Assembly (NCBI RefSeq): GCF_014773245.1
Contig: NZ_JACWMX010000002.1
Coordinates: 596,887 to 660,886, forward strand
Source: Mucilaginibacter glaciei
GTDB lineage: Bacteria; Bacteroidota; Bacteroidia; Sphingobacteriales; Sphingobacteriaceae
DNA length: 64,000 bases
Direction of reading: 5' to 3'
Positions 18,629-27,858 of the stretch are shown in pieces (the stretch's first letter is position 1; the number at the start of each line of letters is the position of its first letter). The position numbers and the translations under genes were made by a program. The notes under the pieces are model-generated. The model was not told the origin of the DNA. It ran no database searches and was given only the letters and a program-made list of their open reading frames with translations.

Positions 18629-21600
18629 TTAAAATCCGTAACGTAAACCTAATTGAAACTGGTAAGGGTTACCGCCCGGTACCACTACACCCGTATTAGG
18701 ATTAACGTTATAATTGTAAGTAGATGTGGCTGCGTTAAAACTGGCTATAGAGTAAATGCTTTGTGCACCCAAGTTTTTGGTAAGGCCTTTGTTTTTGTTT
18801 AGTAAGTTAACCACGTTGAACAGATCGCCCGAGAATTCTATATATTGTTTCTTGGTGAAAGTTCTGATTCGCTTAGCTAAACGGATATCAACCTGGCCGT
18901 AAAAGCCGTTAACACCGCCGTTACGCTCGGCAACTTTGCCAATGCTTTTGCGCACATAGTCTTTAAGGCTTTGGCTGGCGTTAGGGTTATCTAAAATTGC
19001 CTGGATACCTGTACGGATAGCAGCTGGCACTGTAGGGTCTGCCGGATTAAATATATAAGCCAGGTCATTTGATGCTACAAAGTCGCCGTTAACGTTACCT
19101 GCAACAATTAGCGAATAGCGCGAGCCGCCGATACCGGAGTATCTGAAGCCTAAGCTAAAGCCGTAGAAAGTTGGCAGTGTACCATAAACTACTACTTTAT
19201 TCCTGAACTGATTATCTGAAGCAGTTACCTGGCTCAAATCGCGCGGATTATCTCTTACAGGTAATGAAAGCGTAGCTGTGTTGGCTACGTTGCCGTTGTA
19301 AGAGGTATTATCTTTGGTATCGTTATAAGTATAACTAAAAGAGATTTCGCCATCTTTAAAATATCTGTATGTTCCGTCAAATACAAACGCGTATTGGTTA
19401 ACCTTGCCGTCGCTGTTCAAAGCAAGCACACGGCCAACGTTTAGCGTTTTGCGGCCCTTTGTCCAGTCTGCCGCGCCATTAGCTGTAGGGATACTGCTTG
19501 CCGGTACATACACACCGCGGTTATCTTCGTTCGCCAAACGGAAATAAGGCTGATCGACCATATTAGCATCGGTGTACATGTAGTTGTTGCGCGCTAAACT
19601 CATGTAGGCACTTACGCCTAACCTTAAACGCTCGGTAATAAAACGATTGTAAGAGAAGTTAGCTTTATAGACTACCGGGATGCGCACATTTTCGCGGTTC
19701 AAGTTGATGGTTGATAACCTTGATACACCCGGAACATTAAATAATTCGGCACCCGGCGAAGTTGACGGGTTGGCACGGTAACCCGGGAAATTTGGAGTTG
19801 GCACCAAATTAGGGCCGGTTGCCGAACGGGTAATATCTACCGCAGCCAGCTTGGTACCATCAAAGATCATGTTGTTGATCATGGTATAGTTCAGAATGTC
19901 CGAACCAAAAATACCACCACCTAAACGGATAATATCTTTCTGGCGTTCGCCGATATCCCAAGTAAACTGCACGCGTGGCTGGATCTGGAAGGTATTTAAG
20001 GAATGATCTGTACGTAAGCCCAGGTCATTATATACCGTCTGGTTAAAAGTGGGCTTATCAAGATAATTAGTATAATCAGCACGTACGCCGGCCATCATAT
20101 CTAAACCAGGCGCCAGCTTGGTTTGCATTTGCGCGTAAAGGCCGGTGTTGATAAAGTTTTGTTTAACGCTTGGATCTGCAACCAACGGAATTTCGCGGGC
20201 GTAACGGTAAGGCGCCAGGTTGTTAAAGGCATCTATACCGGTGTAAAAGAAACGACCGTTAACTTCACTACCGTAACGCGAGTTCATGTGTGTATACATA
20301 AGGTCGGTACCGAAGGTGAAGTTGATCTTATCGGTATTGTAGTACAGATTATTGGTAACCTGCGATACATCACTGAAGAAATATTCTGGGGCGTAACGCT
20401 GGCCGCCTAACTGGATAGAGGTAAAAACGCTTTTACCATCAACAGTCGACTGGATCCTATCGACTATAGCGCGCGGGATAGTGGCGTTACCGGCAGGTAG
20501 CTGGCTGCCCTGGATACTCTCTACCGATGCTGACAATTGCTGCACCTTCAACTCGTTGGTTAAACGTGGCGAAAGGGTCGACCGCAATGTAGCCAATGTA
20601 CTGTTACTTTTATTACGGCTTGTACCGTAAGTTTCATATAGGGTAATAGCCGTATTGTCGCCAATGTTTTGATTGTTCAGATCGTAGATGTAGTTATTAC
20701 TAACCGTTAACAGGTTGTTTTTATTCAGCTGGAAATCTAAACGGGCGTATAAAGCTGTTGTTTTTTCCTTTTTGTCGAACGAACCTGTTTGCGGGGTGCT
20801 GGCTAAGCCGTATTTGGCACGGCCAATATCCAGAAAGGCATTGAGGTTAGCCTGGGTGATGTTGTAACGGGTCTCATCTGCGGGGCCCTGTATATCTGCA
20901 ATTTGCAATGGCCTTGCATCGCGCTGATTGTCATAAGCTACAAAGAAATGCAGTTTATCTTTAATTATCGGGCCGCCTAAGGAGAAACCGTATTGATAAG
21001 TAGAGAACGGTACGTTACGTTTATTACCGCGGGTATCGTAGGGTGATGACAACTCATCTGCTCTTACGAACGTAAATGCACTACCCGATAATGTATTGGT
21101 ACCCGATTTGGTAGCAGTATTGATAGTACCACCACCGCTGCGGCCGTAAGTAACATCATACTGGTTGGTTACTACCTTAAACTCGCGCACGGCCTCTATC
21201 GATATCGAGTATGGAGCGCCTGTACCGGCTGTACCACCAAATGTTGCGTTCTTAGCAGTCATACCATCAATGGTATAGTTGGTAGACGTACCTAACTGGC
21301 CTGAAATACTGCTTCCTCTGCTTAATGGAGAAAGATCGATAAGCGACGTAAAATTACGTCCGTTAACCGGCAGTTTGCTAATGTTGCGGGAGCTAACTGA
21401 GGTAGATGCGCCAAGATTGGGAATATTATTTTGCATGCTGGATGCGTTAATCTCTACAACCTTCAAATCGTTGGTCGCAGACTGCATTGTAACATCCAAT
21501 TTTAATATATCACTTAAGTTTAATGTATAACCACTACGCTTTTGCGTACCGAAGCCTACAAATGATATGGTAACGGTGTAAGGGCCACCTAAAGGTAACT

Positions 21601-21823
21601 GTTTAAATACATATTCACCTTTAGGGTTGGTTACGGTATTAGTGGTAAAGCCTGTCGATTCGTTACGCACTTGTACGGTGGCACCGGGGATTGTTTCCTT
21701 TTTTTCGTCGGTTACGGTACCAGTAATGCCGGCCTGGGAGGTTTGTGCAAAGGTTGCCGTTCGGGTAAAGCAAAGCGTCAGGAGGAGCGCAATTGCGACA
21801 AAATTTTGTAATTTTTTTAACAT
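18629..21823 (-). CDS. TonB-dependent outer-membrane receptor with carboxypeptidase-like N-terminal domain (Oar-like)
   Basis: A 1064-residue outer-membrane transporter. A signal peptide (ending in TFAQ) is followed by a carboxypeptidase regulatory-like beta-sandwich (GITGTVTDEKKETIPGATV), a plug domain (SRNISKLPVNGRNFTSLIDLSP) and a large beta-barrel ending in an aromatic residue (LGLRYGF), the usual barrel-assembly signal. No SusD partner or anti-sigma factor is adjacent, which separates it from the classic SusCD glycan systems and fits the Oar-like group. The ATG at 21823 (MLKKLQNF) is preferred over one at 21862 that precedes the signal peptide by 13 residues. It is first in a minus-strand operon with the esterase and phosphodiesterases. 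Confidence 0.88.
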   Translation of the reverse strand: MLKKLQNFVAIALLLTLCFTRTATFAQTSQAGITGTVTDEKKETIPGATVQVRNESTGFTTNTVTNPKGEYVFKQLPLGGPYTVTISFVGFGTQKRSGYTLNLSDILKLDVTMQSATNDLKVVEINASSMQNNIPNLGASTSVSSRNISKLPVNGRNFTSLIDLSPLSRGSSISGQLGTSTNYTIDGMTAKNATFGGTAGTGAPYSISIEAVREFKVVTNQYDVTYGRSGGGTINTATKSGTNTLSGSAFTFVRADELSSPYDTRGNKRNVPFSTYQYGFSLGGPIIKDKLHFFVAYDNQRDARPLQIADIQGPADETRYNITQANLNAFLDIGRAKYGLASTPQTGSFDKKEKTTALYARLDFQLNKNNLLTVSNNYIYDLNNQNIGDNTAITLYETYGTSRNKSNSTLATLRSTLSPRLTNELKVQQLSASVESIQGSQLPAGNATIPRAIVDRIQSTVDGKSVFTSIQLGGQRYAPEYFFSDVSQVTNNLYYNTDKINFTFGTDLMYTHMNSRYGSEVNGRFFYTGIDAFNNLAPYRYAREIPLVADPSVKQNFINTGLYAQMQTKLAPGLDMMAGVRADYTNYLDKPTFNQTVYNDLGLRTDHSLNTFQIQPRVQFTWDIGERQKDIIRLGGGIFGSDILNYTMINNMIFDGTKLAAVDITRSATGPNLVPTPNFPGYRANPSTSPGAELFNVPGVSRLSTINLNRENVRIPVVYKANFSYNRFITERLRLGVSAYMSLARNNYMYTDANMVDQPYFRLANEDNRGVYVPASSIPTANGAADWTKGRKTLNVGRVLALNSDGKVNQYAFVFDGTYRYFKDGEISFSYTYNDTKDNTSYNGNVANTATLSLPVRDNPRDLSQVTASDNQFRNKVVVYGTLPTFYGFSLGFRYSGIGGSRYSLIVAGNVNGDFVASNDLAYIFNPADPTVPAAIRTGIQAILDNPNASQSLKDYVRKSIGKVAERNGGVNGFYGQVDIRLAKRIRTFTKKQYIEFSGDLFNVVNLLNKNKGLTKNLGAQSIYSIASFNAATSTYNYNVNPNTGVVVPGGNPYQFQLGLRYGF

Positions 21824-22129
21824 ATGGGTGTGGTTTAACGTTAGCACGAAAGTACTCCTCAACTGTTAACCAAAATATCAGGCCATATTACCATATTAAT
21901 AACGTTCGGATAGAATTGTTATAATTTGATCGGCAAACACCCTATTTTTTTGGTGATTACTTAACAATCACACAATTATTTGTTTAAATAAACATTGATT
22001 ATTGCTCATAAACCCTTGTTATTAAGCTGTTAAGGCCATGTTTAGAAAAAGAGTTTCGAAACGATCTGTCCTAAATTTCATTTCAATATTTTTCCGCTTA
22101 TCTTAGCATAAACTCTTATCGTACTTTTC
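21824..22129. promoter_or_regulatory. Divergent intergenic region between TonB receptor and prolyl oligopeptidase
   Basis: About 300 AT-rich bases must carry promoters for both divergent genes. I see no convincing TAnnTTTG element, operator palindrome or conserved RNA, so this entry marks the region only. Confidence 0.4.
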
Positions 22130-24244
22130 ATGAAAAAACTCATACTTCCAATAGCTATCGCTATGGCGATAAGCAGCCATACACAAGCACAAATGAATAT
22201 AAAGACGCTACCATACCCGCAAACTAAAAAAGGCGATGTAACAGATACTTATTTTGGAACCGCAGTACCCGATCCGTACAGATGGCTGGAAGATGACCGG
22301 TCTGATGATACTAAAGCTTGGGTGACGGCCGAAAACAATGTTACCCAAAACTATTTAGGGCAGATCCCCTTCCGCGAGGATATCCGCAAACGGTTGGAAG
22401 TACTATGGAATTACGAAAAATACAGCGCACCTTTTAAAGAGGGTAAGTACACTTATTTTTACAAGAATGATGGTTTGCAAAGCCAATCAGTTTTATACCG
22501 CCAAATTGGCGAAGGCATGCCCGAGGTTTTTCTCGACCCCACAAAATTCTCCAAAGATGGCACTACCTCTTTAGCCGGGATCGCCTTTTCTAAAGACGGT
22601 AGCCTGGCAGCCTACCAGATCTCTGAAGGCGGTTCTGACTGGCGTAAGGTTATCGTTTTAAAAACAGCCGATAAAAGCATTGTTGGCGACACCTTAATGA
22701 ACGTAAAATTTAGTGGGGTTGCCTGGTACAAAAATGATGGCTTTTATTATAGCAGTTACGATAAGCCGAAAGAAGGCAGCCAGTTAGCCGGTTTAACACA
22801 GTATCACAAGCTATATTACCACAAATTAAGCACCCCGCAAACCGAAGATAAAATGATATTTGGTGGCGAAGCAACGCCCCGCAGGTATATTGGCGCGGGC
22901 CTAACGGAGGATGAGCACTATCTGATCATCAGCGCATCAACATCAACTACCGGTAACGAATTATACATTAAAGATATGACCGTGCCTAACAGCCCTATAG
23001 TTAACATTGTAGATAACTTTAATAACGACCATAACATTATTAATAATGTTGGTAGTAAACTTTACATTTTTACCAACCTTAACGCACCAAACTATCGTTT
23101 AGTTACAGTAGATGCCGCTAATCCCAAACAGGCCAACTGGAAAGACCTTGTACCGGAGACTAAAAACGTGTTGAGTATTTCAACCGGGGGCGGTAAATTA
23201 TTTGCCGAATATCTAAAGGACGCCACATCGCTTGTAAAACAATATGATATGAATGGCAAATTTGAGCACGACATCGCTTTGCCATCGGTTGGATCGGCAA
23301 GTGGTTTTGGTGCTAAACAACATGAAAAAGAAACCTACTACAGCTTTACCTCATACATATACCCCAACACAATTTTTAAATATGATATTGCAACAGGCAA
23401 ATCAACCGTTTATAAAAAATCGGGGGTAAAATTCAATCCCGAGCTTTACGAATCGAAACAGGTGTTCTATACGTCGAAAGATGGCACGAAAGTACCGATG
23501 ATCATCACTTACAAAAAAGGCACGGTACTCAACGGTAAAAACCCGACGCTTTTATATGCTTATGGTGGTTTCAACGTAAACCTGACACCGGGTTTTAGCA
23601 CATCAAACATTATCCTGCTGGAGCATGGCGGCATTTACGCAGTTCCAAACTTACGAGGAGGTGGCGAATACGGCGAAAAATGGCACCTGGCAGGAACCAA
23701 AATGAAAAAGCAAAATGTTTTTGACGATTTCATAGCTGCCGCCCAATATTTGATCGATAATAAATACACGTCAAAAGACTACCTGGCGGTGTCAGGTGGG
23801 TCTAACGGCGGCTTATTAATAGGCGCAACAATTACCCAACGCCCCGATCTTTGTAAAGTAGCCTTCCCCGCAGTTGGCGTTATGGATATGCTACGCTACA
23901 ATAAATTCACAGCGGGCGCAGGCTGGGCTTATGATTATGGTACAGCCGAAGATTCAAAGGAAATGTTTGAATACCTGTACAAGTATTCGCCATACCATGC
24001 TATCAAACCGGCAGACTATCCGGCAACAATGGTTACCACTGCCGATCATGACGACCGCGTAGTGCCTGCACACTCCTTCAAATTTGGATCCCGCCTACAG
24101 GAAATGCAAAAAGGTGCAGCACCAATATTGATCCGCATCGAGACCAAAGCAGGTCACGGTGCGGGTAAATCTACCGCTCAGGTAATTAATGAGCAAGCCG
24201 ATAAATGGGCTTTCATGTTCTGGAACATGGGCATTAAATTTTAA
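22130..24244 (+). CDS. Secreted prolyl oligopeptidase (S9A family)
   Basis: Serine peptidase cleaving after proline in short peptides, 704 residues, with a signal peptide ending in TQAQ, so it acts in the periplasm or outside. The N-terminal part begins with the family signature DPYRWLEDD, then a seven-bladed propeller that filters substrates. The C-terminal hydrolase carries GGGEYGEKWHLAG, the nucleophile motif GGSNGG (Ser558), the DHDDRVVP acid motif and the catalytic His in AGHGAG. All three triad positions are present. It is a single-gene unit, divergent from the TonB receptor and closed by a hairpin at 24255-24288. Confidence 0.93.
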   Translation: MKKLILPIAIAMAISSHTQAQMNIKTLPYPQTKKGDVTDTYFGTAVPDPYRWLEDDRSDDTKAWVTAENNVTQNYLGQIPFREDIRKRLEVLWNYEKYSAPFKEGKYTYFYKNDGLQSQSVLYRQIGEGMPEVFLDPTKFSKDGTTSLAGIAFSKDGSLAAYQISEGGSDWRKVIVLKTADKSIVGDTLMNVKFSGVAWYKNDGFYYSSYDKPKEGSQLAGLTQYHKLYYHKLSTPQTEDKMIFGGEATPRRYIGAGLTEDEHYLIISASTSTTGNELYIKDMTVPNSPIVNIVDNFNNDHNIINNVGSKLYIFTNLNAPNYRLVTVDAANPKQANWKDLVPETKNVLSISTGGGKLFAEYLKDATSLVKQYDMNGKFEHDIALPSVGSASGFGAKQHEKETYYSFTSYIYPNTIFKYDIATGKSTVYKKSGVKFNPELYESKQVFYTSKDGTKVPMIITYKKGTVLNGKNPTLLYAYGGFNVNLTPGFSTSNIILLEHGGIYAVPNLRGGGEYGEKWHLAGTKMKKQNVFDDFIAAAQYLIDNKYTSKDYLAVSGGSNGGLLIGATITQRPDLCKVAFPAVGVMDMLRYNKFTAGAGWAYDYGTAEDSKEMFEYLYKYSPYHAIKPADYPATMVTTADHDDRVVPAHSFKFGSRLQEMQKGAAPILIRIETKAGHGAGKSTAQVINEQADKWAFMFWNMGIKF

Positions 24245-24254
24245 ATAAACGCAC

Positions 24255-24288
24255 AGTAAACAAACGGCCTGCAAGCTGTTTGTTTACT
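24255..24288. terminator. Convergent-gene terminator hairpin
   Basis: An 11-base inverted repeat (AGTAAACAAAC / GTTTGTTTACT) around a 12-base loop, followed by a T-rich run, between the convergent prolyl oligopeptidase and YdeI-like genes. It fits termination of the plus-strand gene best. Confidence 0.75.
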
Positions 24289-24299
24289 TGTTTTTATAA

Positions 24300-24878
24300 C
24301 TAATCATCTAACCCTTTTCCTTCAAGAATTTTAGGGATAAACTTTTCGACCCTCGCCTGGCGGGTTTTGGCCTGCTTGGCGGCTATGAAATAAAGATGGT
24401 ACCCCTTTTGCCGCCCAGGTGTAAGCGCCTCAAAAGCTGCTTTCAGAGCAGGCATTTCATCTAATTTACTTTGAAACTCTCCGGCAACTTTAAACTCGGC
24501 AGCCGTTTTGAACTCAACCTTTAACCCGGCTTTCTCTATTTCAACAGCCTCAAATACGTAAGCTTTAATGGTAGGCTCCAATTCTATTATCTCATCAACA
24601 CTGGTAAATCGCAGTTGCCTTGCCGCTTGCACATTTTCAGTCTGCTGAACCAATAGCCGATTGGCATCATTTAGTAAGGCTCCTTTAAAAAATAGCAAGG
24701 CACAGTATTCTTTAAACACGTGGATTAAAACAACGTTGCTTTTCTGGTAAGTGTAACAAGGTACACCCCATTTCAATTCTTCGGTAAGGTCACAATCAAG
24801 CATAATCACTCTTAACTTCTCAATCTCTTGCTGCCACTTTTTGGCTTTATTAAAATAAAAACCAACGTTAGAATTCAT
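24300..24878 (-). CDS. YdeI/OmdA family protein (DUF1801-like)
   Basis: A cytoplasmic protein of 192 residues. The first half matches the DUF1801/YdhG-like fold (LTEELKWGVPCYTYQKSNVVLIHVF), and the C-terminal part has the YdeI signature of a helical segment rich in A, K and R (LTPGRQKGYHLYFIAAKQAKTRQARVEKFIPKILEGKG). Members are widespread in Bacteroidota and their biochemistry is not established. The ATG at 24878 (MNSNVGFYF) is preferred over an in-frame 24908 start. It stands alone and is convergent with its left neighbour. Confidence 0.78.
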   Translation of the reverse strand: MNSNVGFYFNKAKKWQQEIEKLRVIMLDCDLTEELKWGVPCYTYQKSNVVLIHVFKEYCALLFFKGALLNDANRLLVQQTENVQAARQLRFTSVDEIIELEPTIKAYVFEAVEIEKAGLKVEFKTAAEFKVAGEFQSKLDEMPALKAAFEALTPGRQKGYHLYFIAAKQAKTRQARVEKFIPKILEGKGLDD

Positions 24879-25131
24879 TTTGATATTTAGCTTAATTGGT
24901 TTGCGCACCGCATATGGCCGTAATTCTTTAAAAAGTAATTATAAAAAAACCGCTCAACATTCGTAGATCGTTTCGTATCGGCTAGGGGATAGATATCGAA
25001 CTCTTTGCGAATAGTGTTTAACACAAAACAGCAAGAATACGACATCCAACTTATTCACAAACCATTTGTTAAGTATAAAGTTAACACATGTTTAATAACG
25101 GCCGGTTTATCTTATAAGCTGTCATGGTTAA

Positions 25132-25139
25132 TACCTTTG
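25132..25139 (+). promoter_or_regulatory. Candidate -7 element for the cryptochrome gene
   Basis: TACCTTTG matches the Bacteroidota TAnnTTTG -7 element exactly and stands 40 bases before the ATG of the DASH cryptochrome. The expected upstream TTTG is not clearly present. The wider gap 24879-25178 holds no other feature I can support. Confidence 0.45.
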
Positions 25140-25178
25140 GTTAGTGAACATGATTTTATAATTAAGCTATAAACTATT

Positions 25179-26570
25179 ATGATTAAACGCGGCTTAGTCT
25201 GGTTCAAAAATGATCTGAGGCTCCATGATAACGAGACCTTGACGAGGGCGCTTGAGGAATGCAGTGAACTGGTGTGTTGCTATTGCCTAGAAAGGACAGA
25301 CTTTGACATGCTGGACCTTGGCTTTCGAAAGATGGACATAAACAGATTCAAGTTTTTGGAGCAATCTGTAATCGACTTGCAACGTAGTTTAGAATTGTTA
25401 AGTGGTCATCTGGTTATCAGTGAAGAGTCCGCGCTCGTTACATTACCTGAACTTGTTAGTAAATATGGCATCACGGACATTTATGCGGAAGAGCAGTATG
25501 CCAGCTACGAATTGGATCTGGCTGAGAAAGTAATGGCTGCATTGCCTGAAACCAGTTTCCACCTTTTTTGGGGCAAGACACTTTATCACAAAGACGACAT
25601 CCCATTTAAAATTGACAAAATTCCACTTACAAGCAAAGCCTACCGCATACCTGCGGCACAGGAAGCAGATCCACGTGAAACTTTTGCAGTACCTGCAAGC
25701 ATCAATCAGGTAAAAAAAATTAAAAGCAATGTCTTTCCCTCCTACACCGAATATGGATTTGATGAAGAAGAATATAAGCGCGCAACTCCGTTTTTACTGG
25801 GCGGCGAAACTGCGGCTTTAGAGAGGCTTGAATATTATACCTTCAAATCCGAACTTTTAACAGGATACAGGTGGAGCAGAAACCGCTCTGACGGACTGGA
25901 CTACAGTTCAAAATTCTCTCCATACCTGGCATTGGGTTGTATTTCTCCAAGGGAGATTTATAAAACGGTCAAAGCTTACGAAAAGAACGTTAAAAAGAAT
26001 CAAAGTACCTGGTGGCTAATTTTTGAATTGGTATGGAGGGACTATTTTACTTTTAAAGGAATGCGTTTTGGAAACCAGATTTTTAATACGGCGGGTTATA
26101 AAAGCAAAAAAATTGTTTGGGAGAATGATCCTGTAAAGTTTGAGCGATGGTGCTTAGGAACTACCGGCGTTCCTTTTATAGATGCACATATGCGCCAATT
26201 AAACCAAACCGGATTTATGAGCAACAGAGGAAGGGTAAACTGTGCAAGCTATTTCGTTCATGATCTTAAATTGGACTGGACCTGGGGTGCCTCCTATTTC
26301 GAATCAAAATTGATAGACTATGATGTAAGTTCAAATTGGATGAACTGGCATATGCAGGCCTTCGAAATATGGTACACAAATCCAGTTCATCAATCCAACA
26401 AATACAAAGCACAAGATTTTATACGCCAATGGGTTCCCGAGCTTTCGTCTAATAATAATGTCGAGGTTTTGATTCCGTGGGAATACGAATTATCCGATTA
26501 TCCCAAACCAATAGAGGTGCATAGCAAGTGGAGCCGGGCTATTAATCTGATCAAAAAAATCAAGCCATAA
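25179..26570 (+). CDS. DASH-type cryptochrome / photolyase family flavoprotein
   Basis: FAD-dependent blue-light protein, 463 residues, of the photolyase/cryptochrome superfamily. The N-terminal Rossmann domain opens GLVWFKNDLRLHDN, where the antenna pterin binds; the C-terminal FAD domain has WWLIFELVWRDYF, TGVPFIDAHMRQL, TGFMSNRGRVNCASY and LIDYDVSSNWMNWHMQAF. The last motifs and the WRDYF block fit the DASH class, known to repair cyclobutane dimers in single-stranded DNA. A candidate promoter lies 40 bases upstream; no gene is close downstream. An intact blue-light LOV kinase lies 19 kb away. Confidence 0.9.
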   Translation: MIKRGLVWFKNDLRLHDNETLTRALEECSELVCCYCLERTDFDMLDLGFRKMDINRFKFLEQSVIDLQRSLELLSGHLVISEESALVTLPELVSKYGITDIYAEEQYASYELDLAEKVMAALPETSFHLFWGKTLYHKDDIPFKIDKIPLTSKAYRIPAAQEADPRETFAVPASINQVKKIKSNVFPSYTEYGFDEEEYKRATPFLLGGETAALERLEYYTFKSELLTGYRWSRNRSDGLDYSSKFSPYLALGCISPREIYKTVKAYEKNVKKNQSTWWLIFELVWRDYFTFKGMRFGNQIFNTAGYKSKKIVWENDPVKFERWCLGTTGVPFIDAHMRQLNQTGFMSNRGRVNCASYFVHDLKLDWTWGASYFESKLIDYDVSSNWMNWHMQAFEIWYTNPVHQSNKYKAQDFIRQWVPELSSNNNVEVLIPWEYELSDYPKPIEVHSKWSRAINLIKKIKP

Positions 26571-27243
26571 TCTGGAGATATAAATAATTTTAACAAGAAC
26601 AAACACAATGGGTGTAAATACGTCGACAACGGGACCTTAACCCTTGAAATAGTAAGTACGGCGTTATTTAGCCAAAACGTACGGTAACACTAAAACTACT
26701 CATTATTAAAGCGCTTTGTTGGAATGGAGGCTCACGTGGGTTTACAGATGATTTCTCAGGAAGGCTTGGAACTACCCATATCTCTACATGTGATAACCTT
26801 ATCAACTAAGTATTGTTCAATATAAAGAAAGGTATTGTAAAATCGCTTCATAGGAAGGTTCTGATTCTATTTCTATCACTTTATTCGTTTTTCCTCTTTG
26901 TGTGCGCAGCAAACACAATGTTTCCGCATGTCAAGTGAAGCCTTTTAAACATAGGCATCAATAATTAATCATTATGCTGGATCACACTACCAAAAACTCA
27001 TTTGTCAAAGTGTGGATTATGTAACTTTTAACGGGTATGGTGTAACAAACACAACTTATTGAATATCAGTTTTTCACCCCCTTTTGTACTCCGGTAGTTA
27101 AGTGATTTTTTTGGCCGACATCTATTCAGCCTATGACGAAGATCACATTTATTAATGACGTGTGTCACCGGCTATCTTTCTCGTATTGAATAGATTTGAC
27201 TGGCACCGATTTGCCAAGCAAGTACGCGCTAACTCATATTTAC
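26571..27243. other. Long intergenic region upstream of the cytochrome oxidase operon
   Basis: About 670 bases without a convincing gene between the cryptochrome and the oxidase operon. Short readings are broken by stops in all frames. The last 110 bases carry two Crp-like palindromes and a candidate -7 element, listed separately. The rest shows no hairpin or repeat I can support. Confidence 0.5.
27132..27180 (+). promoter_or_regulatory. Two tandem Crp/Fnr-like sites and a -7 element ahead of the ba3 oxidase operon
   Basis: Site 1 at 27132-27147 reads TATGA-CGAAGA-TCACA, nine of ten positions of the Crp consensus TGTGA-N6-TCACA. Site 2 at 27154-27169 reads AATGA-CGTGTG-TCACC. They are 22 bases apart, two helical turns, on one DNA face. 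TATCTTTC at 27173-27180 resembles the TAnnTTTG -7 element; the first gene starts at 27244. The layout suggests control by a Crp/Fnr-family regulator, perhaps oxygen or NO responsive. This is inference from motif form. Confidence 0.5.
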
Positions 27244-27396
27244 ATGAAAACAGATAACACGGTCGAAAGGCCCCCTAAAACGGAAGAAGAACATTTTGCG
27301 CCTATAGGCACCATCGTTTTTATTACCTTACTGTTAGCACTTACCGCGCTGATCTGGTTCAGTCTTTACAACCTTCAATTAGAAAGGCACTCTTAA
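27244..27396 (+). CDS. Cytochrome c oxidase subunit IIa-like small membrane protein
   Basis: A 50-residue protein with one transmembrane helix (PIGTIVFITLLLALTALIW) after a charged, proline-containing N-terminus. Size, topology and place directly before subunit II match CbaD/subunit IIa of ba3-type oxidases, where it supplies the helix missing from the short subunit II. The ATG at 27244 is chosen; an upstream in-frame start at 27196 would add a hydrophilic 16-residue extension across the promoter leader. It is separated from subunit II by 9 bases. Confidence 0.75.
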   Translation: MKTDNTVERPPKTEEEHFAPIGTIVFITLLLALTALIWFSLYNLQLERHS

Positions 27397-27405
27397 GCTA
27401 TCGAT

Positions 27406-27858
27406 ATGAATAAATATGAGATCAGGGTAATTGTGCTTGCAGGACTTTTACTATCTGCTTTTTTCTTTGCTATTCTTTATAATGATTTCAGCCGGAACAT
27501 TGATGTGCCTGCCTGCGTGACTTATTCCGGCACTTTTAAAGTGCCGCATGTAAAAAAACTTGACAGGTCGACGTATGAAGTTTACGGGGTAGCCAAAATG
27601 TGGGCTTTTACGCCTGAAGACCTCACATTTCCGGAAGGGAGCACCATCGACCTTTATCTCACTTCGGATGATGTTGTGCACGGTTTTAACATCGTAAAAA
27701 AAGGCGTTAACCTCATGGCTGTACCCGGTGCGACAACAAAAACCACTGTCACTTTTGAAACAGCCGGTGTGTATAGAATCCTTTGTCATGAATACTGCGG
27801 AAGCGGCCATCAGTACATGATGGGCAAAATCACCATCACTCCTAAAAAATATTATTAA
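27406..27858 (+). CDS. ba3-type cytochrome c oxidase subunit II (CuA)
   Basis: Short subunit II of 150 residues with one N-terminal membrane helix and a periplasmic cupredoxin domain that receives electrons from cytochrome c. The CuA ligands are complete: His in VVHGFNIV and the C-x3-C-x3-H-x2-M pattern in CHEYCGSGHQYM. The single helix is typical of ba3 oxidases, complemented by subunit IIa. The stop abuts the subunit I ATG with no gap. Confidence 0.9.
   Translation: MNKYEIRVIVLAGLLLSAFFFAILYNDFSRNIDVPACVTYSGTFKVPHVKKLDRSTYEVYGVAKMWAFTPEDLTFPEGSTIDLYLTSDDVVHGFNIVKKGVNLMAVPGATTKTTVTFETAGVYRILCHEYCGSGHQYMMGKITITPKKYY

Noticed and set aside
24879..25178. Riboswitch or light-responsive RNA upstream of the cryptochrome
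   Set aside because: Only a -7-like element was seen; no conserved stem set that I recognise.
27196..27396. Longer 66-residue form of the oxidase IIa subunit
   Set aside because: The extra 16 residues overlap the leader after the candidate -7 element and are not like the family; the ATG at 27244 fits better.
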